Notes: a model not told the origin generated them from the letters alone. Shown: positions 46,001-57,905, counted from the stretch's first letter. The stretch is 64,000 nt of DNA from Oegoconia quadripuncta (GCA_949316235.1 OX438744.1:31244778-31308777), one strand, 5' to 3'. A program made the numbers and translations.

Positions 46001-49000
46001 CTGGCCGCATTGCCACGAGAACTACGGTACACATTGCTCGACTTTATCTATGGCCGGCCCTGGAGATGGATGTCTTTTGTTAGGGCGAATTTTTCAGATT
46101 TTTCTGACAAATTAATTATATTTTTAACAAAGATTGATTGTGGCAAATTTTGAAAAAACAGGCAAGTTGACAAACCAAAGTGCAAGTCTCCCCTACACAG
46201 CAGTCCCTCTTGCCTCTAATGGCTGGTTCCAATATTCCATAAACAAAGTTATACATGGTAATAGTATCTTTCGAGTGCACTTAAAATTCATGCCCACATT
46301 TCTTAACAGATTAGATAGCTAATTTTACACCGACTAAAACATTGCAAGCAGACATACTTTCGCCGCTAACTATAGGGAACGACGCCGACATTATCGCAGA
46401 ATCACTGGGGTATTGAATGTGGGAGTATTGAGATAAGGTTCGACGATACACGTTTCGTTGCCGTACCCTATTTCGGAAAGTCAGCAAGCGGTTGGTTATA
46501 ACAATGAAAATGTATTGAACAGATCTCGAGGTAATCGGTATGAGAATGGTTTGCCAAGGCAACTATTTTAACTGAAATCTTATCGCACGAACATCTCAGG
46601 TCACATCGAACTAGATCTCGCTTGAACATGAGTGGATTCGAATACAGTCTTTTTCAAATTATGAAATAAACTTAAAACCCAAGGTTGCTATAAGCACTTC
46701 AATTTTGAAATGAGTTGCAATTTTGATTCGGTACGATGGAACACATGCCTGACAAACTATTTGCGGACGACGTTTAATTCCGCCAAAAGACAGTCAAACC
46801 AAACATACGAAATGAAACTCTTGGAGCCGGAGACAGTTTCGCGTAACTGTGGGCGAAGCGAAATTCGAATTTCTTAACTTGTACCAGTAGAAAATACCTG
46901 GTTGTAGTCAGGTATTTCCTACTGTTCAGCTTTGTTCAGCTCCTGAGAGTCATGTTCTCCTGGGTGATTTATTCTCTAAATCGTCCAGAAGCCTTGTAAA
47001 GGTTATCGTTTTTACTTTCAAAGGACCTTCCTTATATAAATAACTCAATCAAACATCAATCCATCTCTTTTCGATTTACCATTTTACTGAGGTCGAACAG
47101 AAATTCAAGGTAGAAAAGCGGACGACATCACAAAATGCCACTGCAGATGCCTTTTGAAATACTTGAGTAATTTCAGTGGATATTCCATTAGCAAAGTGAA
47201 CGGTGGTGGAGGGAAATGGGGAATTTTATGTGGAACGAGAAACATGTCATGTCATTTTATTGCATCTTGTGATAATGTTGTTGCTCACACGTAGCTCATC
47301 AAAAAGTAATTAGTGCCAACTAAAATACACAGTGACTCAAACATGCCGACAGTATTAATCACATTCTTAAAAAGCTACTCTTACAACGGTGATTTTCAGT
47401 GAAGTATTCGAAAGACAATCGTCTATATTTTCTAACCAAATATCCGAAATTCGTATACCCGAAATCTAATGTTTGTTTGGTCAGAAGTTAGTGCAACGAT
47501 CAAATAGTTTATTTGATTTAGTAATTTTTTGGGGGAAAAATATTGTACCGTCTTGTGAGTTTAGCAAAAAGAAGCTTGTATAATAAAATGTTAATGTTAT
47601 ACCAAGGAACACCGGCGTCGCTCCACGGTGCCTTAAAAAAATACTCTCTTCATTTTCCCCAATCCCAGACAGATAATATCGGCTGGCGTCTTGGCTAATT
47701 TATAAATGGTCTTGACAACCACTCGAAGAAAGCTCTAATACCGGAATTTAGTATGGATTTTTATGGGTCGTAACACCTACTGGTTGGTTAATGAGGTCGC
47801 GCCTTGCTCAGCATTGTTTTATGGTGCTGACTACACTAGAGATGTACTTAATGCCGCCTATTAGCAGATTGATACGATTAAATTGAAACTTCGATGGGAA
47901 CGAGCCTATTATCGATTGGTAATAACTGATTCGTGGAAGGAAATGGCCCTGAATCTATTCATGTATTAAACCTGAATAGAAAGCAATTACCTTAGGTTTC
48001 CAAAGTCATAGTAATTATAATATGAATATAGATGGATATAGTAGAGGTCAGCCAAAGAAAAGATGGATTGTGTGAAAGATGATAGACTACATTGCAAAAA
48101 ATAGCTGTTAGAGCTAAAACCTTTGTCGCATCTTATATTTTTCATGCCGTATAACCGGCAATCAAAAAAAAGAAGACAATCCCTTATTCCTCGCTAATCA
48201 GAGAAGCTCATCAGCTACACTTTACCACATGATTTAGTATGTTAAATGGTCTATAGAACTGATTAATCAACCTATTAGTCACACCGTACGGCTGATCGAT
48301 AGTCGAATTGTTGGCACATCTCTACACCAGCTCTCTCAGTACCCATTCTATTATTAAAAGGAGACGTGATAAAGACGATTGTTTAGACAAATATTGGTTA
48401 AAAGGGTCTATCGTCATCGTCGATAGATTTGAATTGGACACTGTTTACAACAGGTCATATGTAAATTGTTGTAATATAAAGCCGTACAATACCAGTCAAT
48501 TGACTGACACGATAATAAGTCATATTTTGACCCTGAAAATGTCGATATAGGGTGACACACGGAAAGCGGACCGCCCGCGCTGCCGCGTAGTAATCGAGCC
48601 CAATTTTCTATATTCATAGTCAATCATGTATCCAAAATATAGGAAGATACGGAGGCAACAATGACCCCCAAGTTGTAATATATTCACGAGGGTTGTTCCC
48701 GGGCAATTACATTTTCGTGTTAACACAAGGTAATTCTGTACGGCCGAATATAAAATCTATACCCTTTTCAGCCGTGGACCGTAGCCTGGTTTGTTGAACC
48801 GTGCTGATCGATACGCGGAAGGTCTGTGTGAACTTTAGCTGCCGGTGAAAATTTCATATCACGGCTAGGTGTGGAGGATTTGTGAATTTTATATGACCTC
48901 CTATTTGAGTTCCAATGTTGGGTGTAGCGTGTGTAGACAGGGCTGGGATTACAAGTGATTTGTTTCTGCCCTTGGATCGTAACTCAAGCGGTTTTGTGGT

Positions 49001-49924
49001 TCCCGCTGCATGACGTTGGTGATTTTTCATTCTCCCGTCTGGTTCGAAGCCGGAGGGAGTTGCCGTCAGAAAATATAAAAATGTCTTTTTTCAGTGTTCC
49101 GCACCGTAAATGTTAAAACGGTACAATTATGGATTTCGGCGTCTGTTCGTCTGTTATCGCTATTTATTTCGGAAAGTCGAACTTAGACAATTGAGCTTTT
49201 TTACTTGTACCTATACTAAAAATTATTGTAGTCGTTATTTTTTATTATTAAATAGTTTACAATAGTTTTAAGTCAAGCAATGCCCAACAAAACCGTATGC
49301 ACAGTTTGTGGGAATTCGAATCTAAGGGCGTATAATTGTTATGTAGTTTAAAAAAAAATCTAAAATACTCTTCGAAATTGCAGTAGGTACAACTACAGTA
49401 GGTACGCAGCAATCAGTACAGAGTCCCGACTCGCACTTGAGCTATACATCAGCTGATGTTAACGACGAACGAGACTACAATTTAGTAAACCTGTGTCAAC
49501 CAAATTTAATAATATTTCCCCTAAATCGCCTAGATTGGTAAATCAAATACCTACAGGCTGTCACTAATGAGCTAATGCCGAGGGAAATATTTCATTATGA
49601 AGCATTACATTGCCGAATATCGCCCAGCCAGTCACGCGATAGCTCCCAACGCACAATTTATTGACTGATCCGATAAATAACAGTTGTTATGTACTAATAA
49701 AAGCCAAAAGTCAATAACCTAGGACCACAGCCTTTAGTATGCCATCTAATTTCATTTTATTTAACCATTATCGATGGCGTTTTTATTAACAATAATACAC
49801 TAATTGCGCCACATAAATATCTCAGTAATCAGTAATGTACTATCGCTTACTAAATTATTACCGATGTTTATACGACATTGCTCCTTATTACCTGACTGAA
49901 GGTAGGGTCAAGTTTTCGGCGAGT
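43088..49924 (+). other. PMCA intron, repeat-poor part
   Basis: Nearly 7 kb lack any SINE copy. No exon was recognised. The longest frame (45399-45773, 124 codons) has no domain and overlaps nothing conserved. A GC-rich patch at 45915-46015 resembles no known repeat in the window. Other short frames are chance. The intron is inferred from the donor at 43082; its acceptor is not in view. Confidence 0.55.
46885..46924. repeat. 16-bp hairpin in the PMCA intron
   Basis: CAGTAGAAAATACCTG (46885-46900) and CAGGTATTTCCTACTG (46909-46924) pair with one mismatch around an 8-base loop. Confidence 0.75.
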
Positions 49925-50014
49925 ATCTACGAGTATGTATGTATGTAGTTCGTGTGTATTGTTTATTTCCTCATAGCAACAAAACGGCTGGATGGATTTT
50001 TATTAATGCGGTAA
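49925..50014 (+). repeat. Repeat J-like tail
   Basis: CTACGAGTATGTATGTATGT, then CAACAAAACGGCTGGATGGA and TTTTTATTAATG, share the (GTAT)n and AACGGCTGGATGG features of repeat J. It lies directly against the MITE that follows. Confidence 0.5.
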
Positions 50015-50015
50015 T

Positions 50016-50160
50016 GGTGTCGATTCGGATGTACACCAACTAAACTAAACCAAAACCAGTTTTAAAGTAGTACTGTCCCTTTCTCCCTGGAACAGTACGA
50101 TGCGACGGCACAACTCCATAACTGGTTTTAGTTTAGTTGGTGTACATCCGAATCGACGCC
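50016..50160. mobile_element. 145-bp MITE, copy 1
   Basis: The ends are GGTGTCGATTCGGATGTACA and its complement (TGTACATCCGAATCGACGCC). The inverted arms extend through AACTAAACTAAA and AAAACCAG, about 45 bases in all. The interior holds AGTACTGTCCCTTTCTCC and AGTACGATGCGACGGC. A same-length copy in the opposite orientation is at 55385-55529. Confidence 0.88.
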
Positions 50161-51476
50161 AATGTAAGATTCATCGTGACCGTCCCACCGTCATAGGATA
50201 GGTCATAAAAACTAATCATACTGGACGTAAAAGTCAAAGTGAAAAAAAAATTACTGAGGTAGTAAATATGGATATCATAAGAAGTGCTCATTATCAGGAC
50301 TCCTTAAATATATATTACAAGTGAGACATAATAAGCAGCGGTATGGCAAGCTCCTAAATCATGTAAAATAGAATAAATCGTGAAATAGAAATCGAGGAGG
50401 ACAATTGACATTGAGATTGACAATTGGTGTGGCAGTTGGATTTTGTCAATTTAATTTTTTTGTTACTTATCCGAATGACTAATATTCGTTGAGTAATTGA
50501 ACCTGCATTTCGTCAATGAAATCCATACAGAAAGCGCTAGAAAATTATACACAAGCTTTTTAGCGCGCGGTGTTCCAAGAAATAATTCAGGTTGACTACT
50601 CTGGCGAAAGTTTCGAATGAATTTTCATCTTAGTTACAGTGTCGTAGAGCTGATATTTGCTTGGCTTCTTGGTTAGTGTTCTTTTTCGTTGATAGATAGT
50701 AGCTGTCAACTGTCCGCCAAGGAACGCAGCGCTGTTCTGCGAAAAATGATCCTCCGGGTTGCCCCGGCGAAATAACGTCTTTATCAAGCGTAAGATGTCT
50801 TATTAGTTATTACTCACCGCTTCCACAAGCTTAAGAACACTCTTAAAACTATTCAACCAAATTAAATGCCCAATGTGAATTTTAAAACGTGTGGAACTTT
50901 GCCAAATCACCTATTACTTTTAATAATTTGAACTTTTACTTTGATGACAAAATTAGTGTTGGAGCGCAATTTGCATATTCAGTTGTAGAAACCAGCGGAG
51001 TGTGTTCGTGTGTTGTGTACGATTTGTCAAAGCACCTCATTAAGGTCTCGAGTCGTTCTCCTGTATCAATTAGTTGGAAATGGTACCTTTGCCCTTTTGG
51101 TTTCGCTAACACCCTGTCATTTGTCGTAGCAAGTAGTTTAGAACTAAACGTGCAGTCTATTCTATCTTCACAAATTACTCATATAAAAAATGGCGCCTTT
51201 CAAAAGGCACTACAGCATTGACCTTCAGCAATAATGACCCTCCGTCTTTTGCGTTAATAAATTCTGCTGGATGTCGTCACGTCTCCATTTATACGAACCT
51301 TGTTCTACAATTGAAATAAGCATCGTCGGGTTGTGTGAAATTTAATCTCGCCATTCCAATTGCATGGATATTAATTCCTAATCATGCTTTACGGCAGATC
51401 AGCGTTATAATGACTTGAGGTTCCATACAATTACTTCATATATGTAGCTATAACTTACGGATGACGAGGACTTATT
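50161..51476 (+). other. PMCA intron, nothing recognised
   Basis: Frames at 50596-50787 (-) and 50889-51221 (+) show no family resemblance. Confidence 0.5.
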
Positions 51477-51785
51477 ATTTTTTTTATGTACGACGGGTTC
51501 GTACTTGACCTCAATCACACCTGATGTTAAGTGAAGATGAGGTCGAAGGTGGAAGCGTACTGACCCGGAAACCCCAACACATTTGGGGGACTGGCTATCT
51601 TATCTCTGACAACCGGAGCACAACAATGCTAATAACATTGCTGCTTGGCGGCAGATTTAGATAAGATGGTGGTAGCTCGCCAGGCGGACATTTAGAATGC
51701 CCTACCACCAACCAAACCTAGTACTTAAACATGTACCCCGCTGGGGATCATACCCGCGACCGTAAAGCCTATGTTGTTTACATAT
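51477..51785 (-). mobile_element. SINE-C, near full length
   Basis: The poly-T and TATGTACGACGGGTTCGTAC mark the tail on the left. The conserved stem halves are intact (GCTATCTTATCTCTGAC, TTTAGATAAGATGG). The head is worn: CCCCGCTGGGGATCATACCC and CGCGACCGTAAAGCC have lost part of the GGAGGT segment. It ends near 51785. Confidence 0.88.
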
Positions 51786-52554
51786 TGTGTGTTGCGCTCT
51801 GTTAATTGCAAGTGAACTGAACGACGCCTATATTCATCGTCAGAAATCATCTATAAGTAATTATGTGAGTCGTCACCTGACCCCTCAAGTTGTAACCAGT
51901 AAATAAATATGTAATCTAATCATGTTAATCTTTTTCATACCATTCTCGTATGAGTACCTATTTCAAAGGAGTTCTTCTTTATATTATTTTGATCTTGGTT
52001 CGATCTATGAAAGCACTTCAATTTTATATTTTAAAGTTGCTCCAAGAAACAGTATGTGAGTTATGATATCCATCACTTAGCAAACTTTATATATTCCTTT
52101 GAATTGTGCTCTATCTTTCACGTTGTCCAGCTATCTTTGTATAAATAAATGTTGTTGTTTTTTTACAACTGTCACGTAACTGACCACCCTTTTCGTGTAG
52201 CTGTTGTCTTTTGAATAGATTGTCAGTTTTATTGTGTTGTATCTATTTATGTCTATGGAAATGAGCCGTATATTCGATCACACAGTATTTCCATTTGCAA
52301 ACCATTCTTTGTCCGGATGTATGTCAATGAGTGCGTTTTTTTTTATGTTTAAGATTCGTTTTCGCTGGTTCATAGCCAAGTTTGATGAAAATCTGTTTAG
52401 CCATTTCGAAGGTATTTAACTTTTAATACAGTTCTTTTGCAAACATACCTGATGATATTAGTACGGTAGGTACCTCGTGGGTTTTGAAAATTTTCAACTA
52501 CTGATGCGCATTTATCTTGCTTAAGCGTATACAGTTTAAAAGGATTCATTTCTA

Positions 52555-52745
52555 CAAAATTTGCATGAGGCCAATAATAAAATTTCTGAGAATTTCAATG
52601 ATAAGCAAACATGGACATGAACCGCTCTCGGCGATTCAGTATAATTATATGCTTTCCTTTTTTGTTTTGTTAAATAACAAATTGTACTTAAAAAGAGCAT
52701 CCGCTTGAGTTTCTTCATTATTCTCCTCTTCTCTAAAATTAAAAA
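52555..52745 (+). mobile_element. LINE-F 3' UTR fragment
   Basis: AAAATTTCTGAGAATTTCAA, ATGGACATGAACCGCTCTCG, CTTAAAAAGAGCATCCGCTT and GAGTTTCTTCATTATTCTCC follow the LINE-F order of 27058-27350. The two opposed frames here (52517-52708, 52536-52718) are translations of it. Confidence 0.7.
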
Positions 52746-53002
52746 AAAACCCGATTTGTCGTCAATTGTCGCGAATCCTGGATTAGTAGCTTGAAGTTAT
52801 TCGATTTTAGTAATCCCCATGATGAGACCTTTCTAATGATAACCATGTTGTACTCCTTCAGTAATATTTTTTTTAACTTTGACATAGTCTCACTTGCAGC
52901 CGCTATGGTTAATTTTTATGATGTAACATATCCTATGACACGTGGACTGTCACGACGAATCTGACAATGTCTCATCAATGAAAATCCATCCAGCCGTTTG
53001 GG

Positions 53003-53289
53003 ACATCTCAGCCCGTAAACATCCCACTGCAGGGATATAGGGCTTCCTCGTATAATGAGCGAAAATGGGCCTTAGTCCACCACGCTAACCCAATGCGGGT
53101 TGGGGACTTAGATTTTTTATTTCTCAGGCATGCAGGTTTCCTCACGATGTTTTCCTTTACCGTTTAAGAGTAGTCGGATAAATGCACATAAGTAATTAAA
53201 TTTAAAAACTCATTGGTACATGGCCTGCCTGGGAATCGAACCCAGACATCCCAAATTGGGAGACCACGTCTTAACCGCTGAGCCACCGA
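53003..53289 (-). mobile_element. SINE-L, complete, with 12-base target duplication
   Basis: The minus-strand 5' end has the tRNA-like head GTCGGTGGCTCAGCGGTTAA and T-arm CTGGGTTCGATTCCCAG. The tail reads CCCAACCCGCATTGGGTTAG and ends CATCCCACTGCAGGGATATA-type sequence and CGGGCTGAGATG. CAGCCGTTTGGG stands at both borders (52991-53002 and 53290-53301), so the whole insertion is defined. The host sequence is itself a repeat J-like tail (AACGGCTGGATGGATTTTCA on the minus strand). Confidence 0.9.
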
Positions 53290-53448
53290 CAGCCGTTTGG
53301 GTGCTCCGATAGGATTAAGAATTGCAAATACATACATCGCAAATCTTCTTTCCTTCCTTCCTTCTTGTAGTCGGGTAAAAAGATAACGCTTTAAAGTGAT
53401 ACCTGTCTATCCTGTGAAACAATTTTTTTGACCAATTGACTACAGATT

Positions 53449-53694
53449 TTAACCGCTTCCGTGTTTACGATACGGAGGTCGCGGGTTCGATCCCCAGCGG
53501 GGTAATTTTTAGTACTGTTTGGTCGGTGGTAGGGCATTTTAAATGCCCGCCTGGCTATTTAACTGCCATCTTATCTGCCGCCAAACAGCGATGTTCATAG
53601 CATTGTTGTGTTCCGGTTGTCAGAGATAAAATAGTTCCCCAAATAAGATGGGGATTCCGGGCCAGTACGCTTCCACCTTCGGCCTAAAAAAAAA
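53449..53694 (+). mobile_element. SINE-C with internal deletions
   Basis: The head is shortened (AACCGCTTCCGTGTTTACGA), while GGTCGCGGGTTCGATCCCCA is intact. The body lacks several blocks, and it stops at CACCTTCGGCC directly followed by an A-run. The usual last 60 bases are absent. Confidence 0.85.
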
Positions 53695-53935
53695 GATTTT
53701 CATGTCGTCAGTACAGATCGCATTTCTACATTTGCTCTGTCTACGATTCCCATTCCTACGGATTTCCATTACGTAATCCCATAAATCACTATTGGAAACA
53801 CTCGTGGCGCAGTCCGCTTCGCAATTCGTTTTCGGTTTGTGAAATTAAGTAATGTCTGGAGTGGTCAGTCCTTGCATGAGGATCACTAGTGCCATTTTCA
53901 CGAGTGTTCCCGGTCTCGGCTGTTTTCAATTAGAG

Positions 53936-54475
53936 GTCAAAGTCAAAGTCAAAAAATATTTATTTCATTATCAAGATTATCATTTGAAAACGTCACATTT
54001 TTTATCTTAATATTAAAATTATTGACATTATTGCTCATTCGCAAAGCACATTCCCCAGAGAAGAACGAGCAAGAAACTCAAGGGTTGCTCTTTTAAATAA
54101 GTTTGGGTTACAATTATATTATATTGTATAATTACACTGAATATCGCCGAGCGGTCTATATCCATGCTTGCTTATCATCCAGATAGTCAGAAATTTTAGT
54201 TAGTTTTATGATTTATTTAAAGGTAAATTTTGTATGTCCACTGGAACCTTATTATAAAAGCGTATACATTGCCCATTAAATGGCTTAGGGACTTTGTGTA
54301 AACGGCTGACATGAACAGCAAGTTTATTTTTATATGTGGTATTAACATTATGTATATCACTATTTTTCTTAAACGATTCTATAGTTTTTCTTACATACAT
54401 TAAGTTTTCGTAAATATATTGCGATGCTATGTCAATATATTAATTTCTTTAAATTTATTCCTAAGGGCCCAGTTA
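53936..54475 (-). mobile_element. LINE-F 3' end with ORF2 C-terminus
   Basis: The minus strand carries the end of a Jockey-like reverse-transcriptase protein (54206-54400 and upstream), then the LINE-F 3' UTR. It ends ATAAATATTTTTTGACTTTG with repeated GACTTT, the usual tail of this LINE. This copy links the coding remnant to the bare tails at 9245, 27058, 52555 and 63945. Confidence 0.8.
54206..54400 (-). pseudogene. Jockey-like LINE ORF2 C-terminal fragment
   Basis: The translation includes MYVRKTIESFKKNSDIHNVN, KNKLAVHVSRLHKV and RFYNKVPVDIQNLPLNK. It follows the closing section of many arthropod Jockey-clade ORF2 proteins (a basic 'N.R.K..L..P..RL.K' stretch, then 'G..fYNklP..i..l'). About 65 residues remain of a protein normally near 900. 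Upstream the frame breaks. The LINE 3' UTR follows within 10 codons of the stop, as expected for the natural C-terminus. Confidence 0.75.
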
Positions 54476-54546
54476 GTAAATCGCCCGAACCGCTCGTTTC
54501 TCGAGGCTGTCGTTCGTCTTAACAACCGTTCACAGTCAGACTGATA

Positions 54547-54692
54547 TGTATGGACTTCTATACTAAACGTGGTTTCAGAATGGTTTATTTTGATCGAATT
54601 CGGCTATGGTTCTTAATGGAACGTTATTCGTAATCAGGAGTGGAGTCACAAGTAAACTGGGATTACACTAATTAAATTTCGCTGTATAATAT
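54547..54692 (+). repeat. Repeat I, copy 2
   Basis: TCGAATTCGGCTATGGTTCT, AGGAGTGGAGTCACAAGTAA and GGGATTACACTAATTAAATT occur, ending CGCTGTATAAT, matching 21918-22045. Confidence 0.6.
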
Positions 54693-54717
54693 GTCTAGTA
54701 ATTAGTCCTTGACTCTG

Positions 54718-54860
54718 ACACGAACAGACGCCATCCTCGAGCTAAGCCGCGGCGACGCAACAACTCGACTTAACCGGAATGGATCATGACATGATGGCAA
54801 GGCGAGTCAAATCGCATTAGCCGCAATCGAGGGCCGATGCAGCGAGGGTGTAGGTACTCG
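54718..54860. other. GC-richer patch in the PMCA intron
   Basis: CGAGCTAAGCCGCGGCGACG to GTGTAGGTACTCGCCCGACT is markedly richer in CpG than its flanks, with no open frame and no repeat match in the window. It may be an intronic regulatory region or a worn GC-rich transposon. Confidence 0.3.
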
Positions 54861-55384
54861 CCCGACTACTTTCCAGCGTTCTACTCTATGTTGAAATATC
54901 GCAATGTTTTTTTAATCGTCTAGATTGTTTATGATCTTTTTGTTGAGATTGATATATGAATTGCCAGCGCATGGCTAATTCTGATCTTTGAAGTGCTCAT
55001 CTAAAGAGATTTCATGTATCAAATGGAACTGGAAGCGTCTGAAAAACCTTTTATTGGAAAACGATATTCGGTTAAGGAGTATAAGGCCCGTATTAATAAA
55101 CCGTTCTCAAGATTGAGAAGACCTTAAGTTGACGCTTGAGAATCTGTTGCATATTAAAACAGCATAAAAGTAATAGTATTGAGATTGAGACGCAATCTTA
55201 ATTTCAAGATCTATTTATTAATACGGCCCTCAGAACATTTTTCTAGAATATGCCTTGCAATAGGACACGGGACACTTTTGTCCCGATAAAATGAGCTCAA
55301 AATTACTTATATAAACAATTCCAAGCGGAGAAGCTAAGTATAAGTACATATTTCAATTTCGTTTTAATTATATTTATTACTAAT

Positions 55385-55529
55385 GGTGTCGATTCGGATG
55401 TACACCAACTTAACTAAACTAAAACCAGTTTTGGAGTGATGCCGTCGCATCGTACTGTACCAGGGAGAAAGAGACAGTACTACTCTAAAACTGCTTTTAG
55501 TTTAGTTGGTGTACATCCGAATCGACACC
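55385..55529. mobile_element. 145-bp MITE, copy 2
   Basis: Same ends as 50016-50160 (GGTGTCGATTCGGATGTACA to ...CATCCGAATCGACACC) and exactly the same length. The interior is reversed (GCATCGTACTGTACCAGG, then AGAGACAGTACTACTC). The open frame at 55436-55657 overlaps it by chance. Confidence 0.88.
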
Positions 55530-55824
55530 TATGTCTTGAAATCGCTTATTTTAGACAATCAATCAATCATACTCTTTATTGCACAATTAACAAGAGCTAC
55601 ATGAAGAATACAGCGTACTACATCATTAATCGCACAAAAAGGCGGCCTTATCGCTAACAGCGATCTCTTCCAAACCTTAGGCTAAAGATACAAGCTACCA
55701 GTAGTGAGTAATTTACTTCATAAATTGTAATCCAAACTGAACATTCTTCGTAAAAAGTTACACTGGTACATTATTGGTTTTTTCCTCGAGACCGATCGAA
55801 AATCGAACGGTTGAGCAAACCTCC

Positions 55825-55832
55825 TGACGTCA
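55825..55832. promoter_or_regulatory. Perfect CRE-like palindrome
   Basis: TGACGTCA, the full cAMP-response-element consensus, lies in a locally GC-richer part of the PMCA intron (55795-55930). One octamer is weak evidence on its own. Confidence 0.3.
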
Positions 55833-56051
55833 CTCACCCAGCTCTCCATCTACCCTCATATATCTGCGCCTGACAACCTATACACAAATGATGCCCCGTC
55901 ACGCCGAACTCGACTCGACCTATTCACACGAACCCCTTGTTTTACACTGATGGTTTTTATATTGCCTGCCAAAGTGTTGGCCGAGATTTTGGAAGGTGAC
56001 ACTTCAAAACCGCCACAAGCTGTACCTTAGTTTTTTGTGTGGTTATTAATG

Positions 56052-56374
56052 TTTTTTTTTATGCACGACGGGTTCGTACTTGACCTCAATCACACCTGAT
56101 AAAGATGAGGTCGAAGGAGGAAGCGTACTGACCCGGAAACCCCAACACATTTGGGGACTGGCTTATCTCTGACAACCGGAACACAACAATGCTATTAACA
56201 TTGCTGCTTGGCGGAAGATTTAAATAAGGCGGTGGTAGCTAGCCAGGCGGACATTTTAAAATGGCCTACCACCAACCAAACCGAGTACTTAAACATGTAC
56301 CCCGCTAGGGATCGGACCCGCGACCTCCGAATCGTAAACCCAATGTTGTTTACATTAAGCCACGGAGGCGGTTA
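56052..56374 (-). mobile_element. SINE-C, full-length copy
   Basis: The poly-T and ATGCACGACGGGTTCGTACT are at the left. The head ends GCCACGGAGGCGGTTAA at 56374. One internal deletion removes TGTTAAGTG near 56100. It stands head to head with the next SINE-C, only about 160 bases away. Confidence 0.9.
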
Positions 56375-56533
56375 AAAAATGTATTTGTGTTGGTTGATTA
56401 CTAAACTATTAGTGATAAGACCGCCTAATTGTGTTCTATTGTTATCCTCAAAAATTATTGTAAATTTTTAACGCCATAAATAGTATTTGTATTTTATTGA
56501 CAACCCTATTGCAGTGTAATCTTTTTCGTTTTT

Positions 56534-57050
56534 AACCGCCTCCGTGGCTCTATGTAAATATATAGGGTTTGCGAATCGGAGGTCGCGGGTTCGATCCCCA
56601 GCGGGGTACATATTTAGTACTCGGTTTGGTCGGTGGTAGCACATTTTAAATGTCCGCCTGGGTAGCTAACCGCCATCCAGTGGCGTGTCCTCTATACAGG
56701 CAGAAAAAGAAAAAGTCAAGACAGCTAATTCATACTAATATGAACAGAACATATTCTAAACAGTTTTGAAGTTTGCTAAAAGTTTGTAGTTGTATTTTTT
56801 CTCATTTAATAGCAAATTTTAACATTCTACCTACCCTGTGACAAAACGTTGTGCACGCCACTGCCGCGATCTTATTTAAATCTGCCGCCAAACAGCAATG
56901 TTAATAGCATTGTTGTGTTCCGGTTGTCAGAGATAAGATAGCCAGTCCCCCTTTGAGGTTTCGGGGTCGCTACGCTTCCACCTTCGGCCCCATCTTCACT
57001 TAACATCAAGTGTGATTGAGGTCAAGTGCTAACCCGTTGTGCATAAAAAA
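56534..57050 (+). mobile_element. SINE-C, full length, split by a MITE
   Basis: The head TTAACCGCCTCCGTGGCTCT and body to CTAACCGCCATC (56677) resume after 56863 with CCGCGATCTTATTTAAATCT and run to TTGTGCATAAAAAA. Removing the insert and one octamer restores a SINE of normal length. Confidence 0.9.
56678..56863. mobile_element. 186-bp hAT-type MITE nested in SINE-C
   Basis: The ends CAGTGGCGTG and CACGCCACTG are exact complements. They are flanked by CCGCCATC (56670-56677) and CCGCGATC (56864-56871), an 8-base duplication with one change. CAG-ends plus an 8-base duplication are the hAT pattern. The interior is AT-rich without a reading frame, and differs from the hAT at 30860. Confidence 0.88.
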
Positions 57051-57428
57051 TCTAGTGTTGCGAAAAAAAAAATTATGAATCTTCGATTGCTTCGTAGACT
57101 CCACTCGATTATGCAGGGCTCTTAGAGCTCAAAGACTCGGAGTCTCGAGTCGAGTTGGAGTTCTTTGAGCAGCGACTCGAGTTGTGAAAAGAACTGGAGT
57201 ACCGAACACGAGTTCTCTACAAAAGTTATATGGCTTGGAAAATTGATGATATTTTTCAAAAATAAAGAAAATATTGATTATCAATCTGCTTTTACAGACT
57301 AGAGTGTTACTCGCAGCCTAAAGCACTCTCAGCTAGATTCTTGATAAAGACTCGAGCTATATCACGCTTGAAGAATCTGTAATCGTTTTTGGAGCAATCG
57401 AGTACTTTAAAATAATAAATAACCTTGG

Positions 57429-57615
57429 ATACACACACAGCGCCATCTAGTTGCACACTAAGCAACTAAGCTTGTATTATAGATACCGGACAACTATACG
57501 AATACATGTAATCTGGTTCACACGTCTATTTTACAAATATATGCCCCTAGCGGGATTCGAACCCGCGACCTCTACACATGGCGCTCAGGATCTCGAAACT
57601 ACAATCAGGTCGTCA
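57429..57615 (-). mobile_element. SINE-A with internal deletion
   Basis: Tail ACACACACAGCGCCATCTAG at the left; T-arm GCGGGTTCGAACCCGCGA-type sequence and ATATGCCCCTAGCGGGATTC at the right; head ending AATCAGGTCGTC. About 60 bases of body are missing. The frame 57451-57636 is its translation. Confidence 0.8.
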
Positions 57616-57809
57616 AATGCGTCGTCGTTATTCTAACGCGTCTTGTAATTTAACTACGTACCTAGTCTGAAGAAGAAATTTCAGGACACACGAGTCTTTT
57701 GCAGCAGTCGACATATCCAGCCATCGAGTCAGGGGGTCACTTTTTTTGTAAGACCCCGGAAATCACATGAACAGTATTTTGTAAAGTGTGTGATTTCGGC
57801 ACGTAAAAA

Positions 57810-57905
57810 GAATAGGACGAACCCGTGTCTTCCTGTAGGTGTCGTACAAGGCGACTATGGGACTTTCCACCAATAACGTTTATAGATTTACATGTTTTAA
57901 CGAGA
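57810..57905 (+). repeat. Repeat K, copy 2
   Basis: GGACGAACCCGTGTCTTCCT and GTAGGTGTCGTACAAGGCGA, then CTATGGGACTTTCC, match the K phrase at 14221-14360. Confidence 0.5.

Noticed and set aside
57451..57636. Frame translating to MPLAGFEPATSTHG
   Set aside because: This peptide is the familiar translation of a tRNA-type T-arm in SINE-A, not a protein gene.
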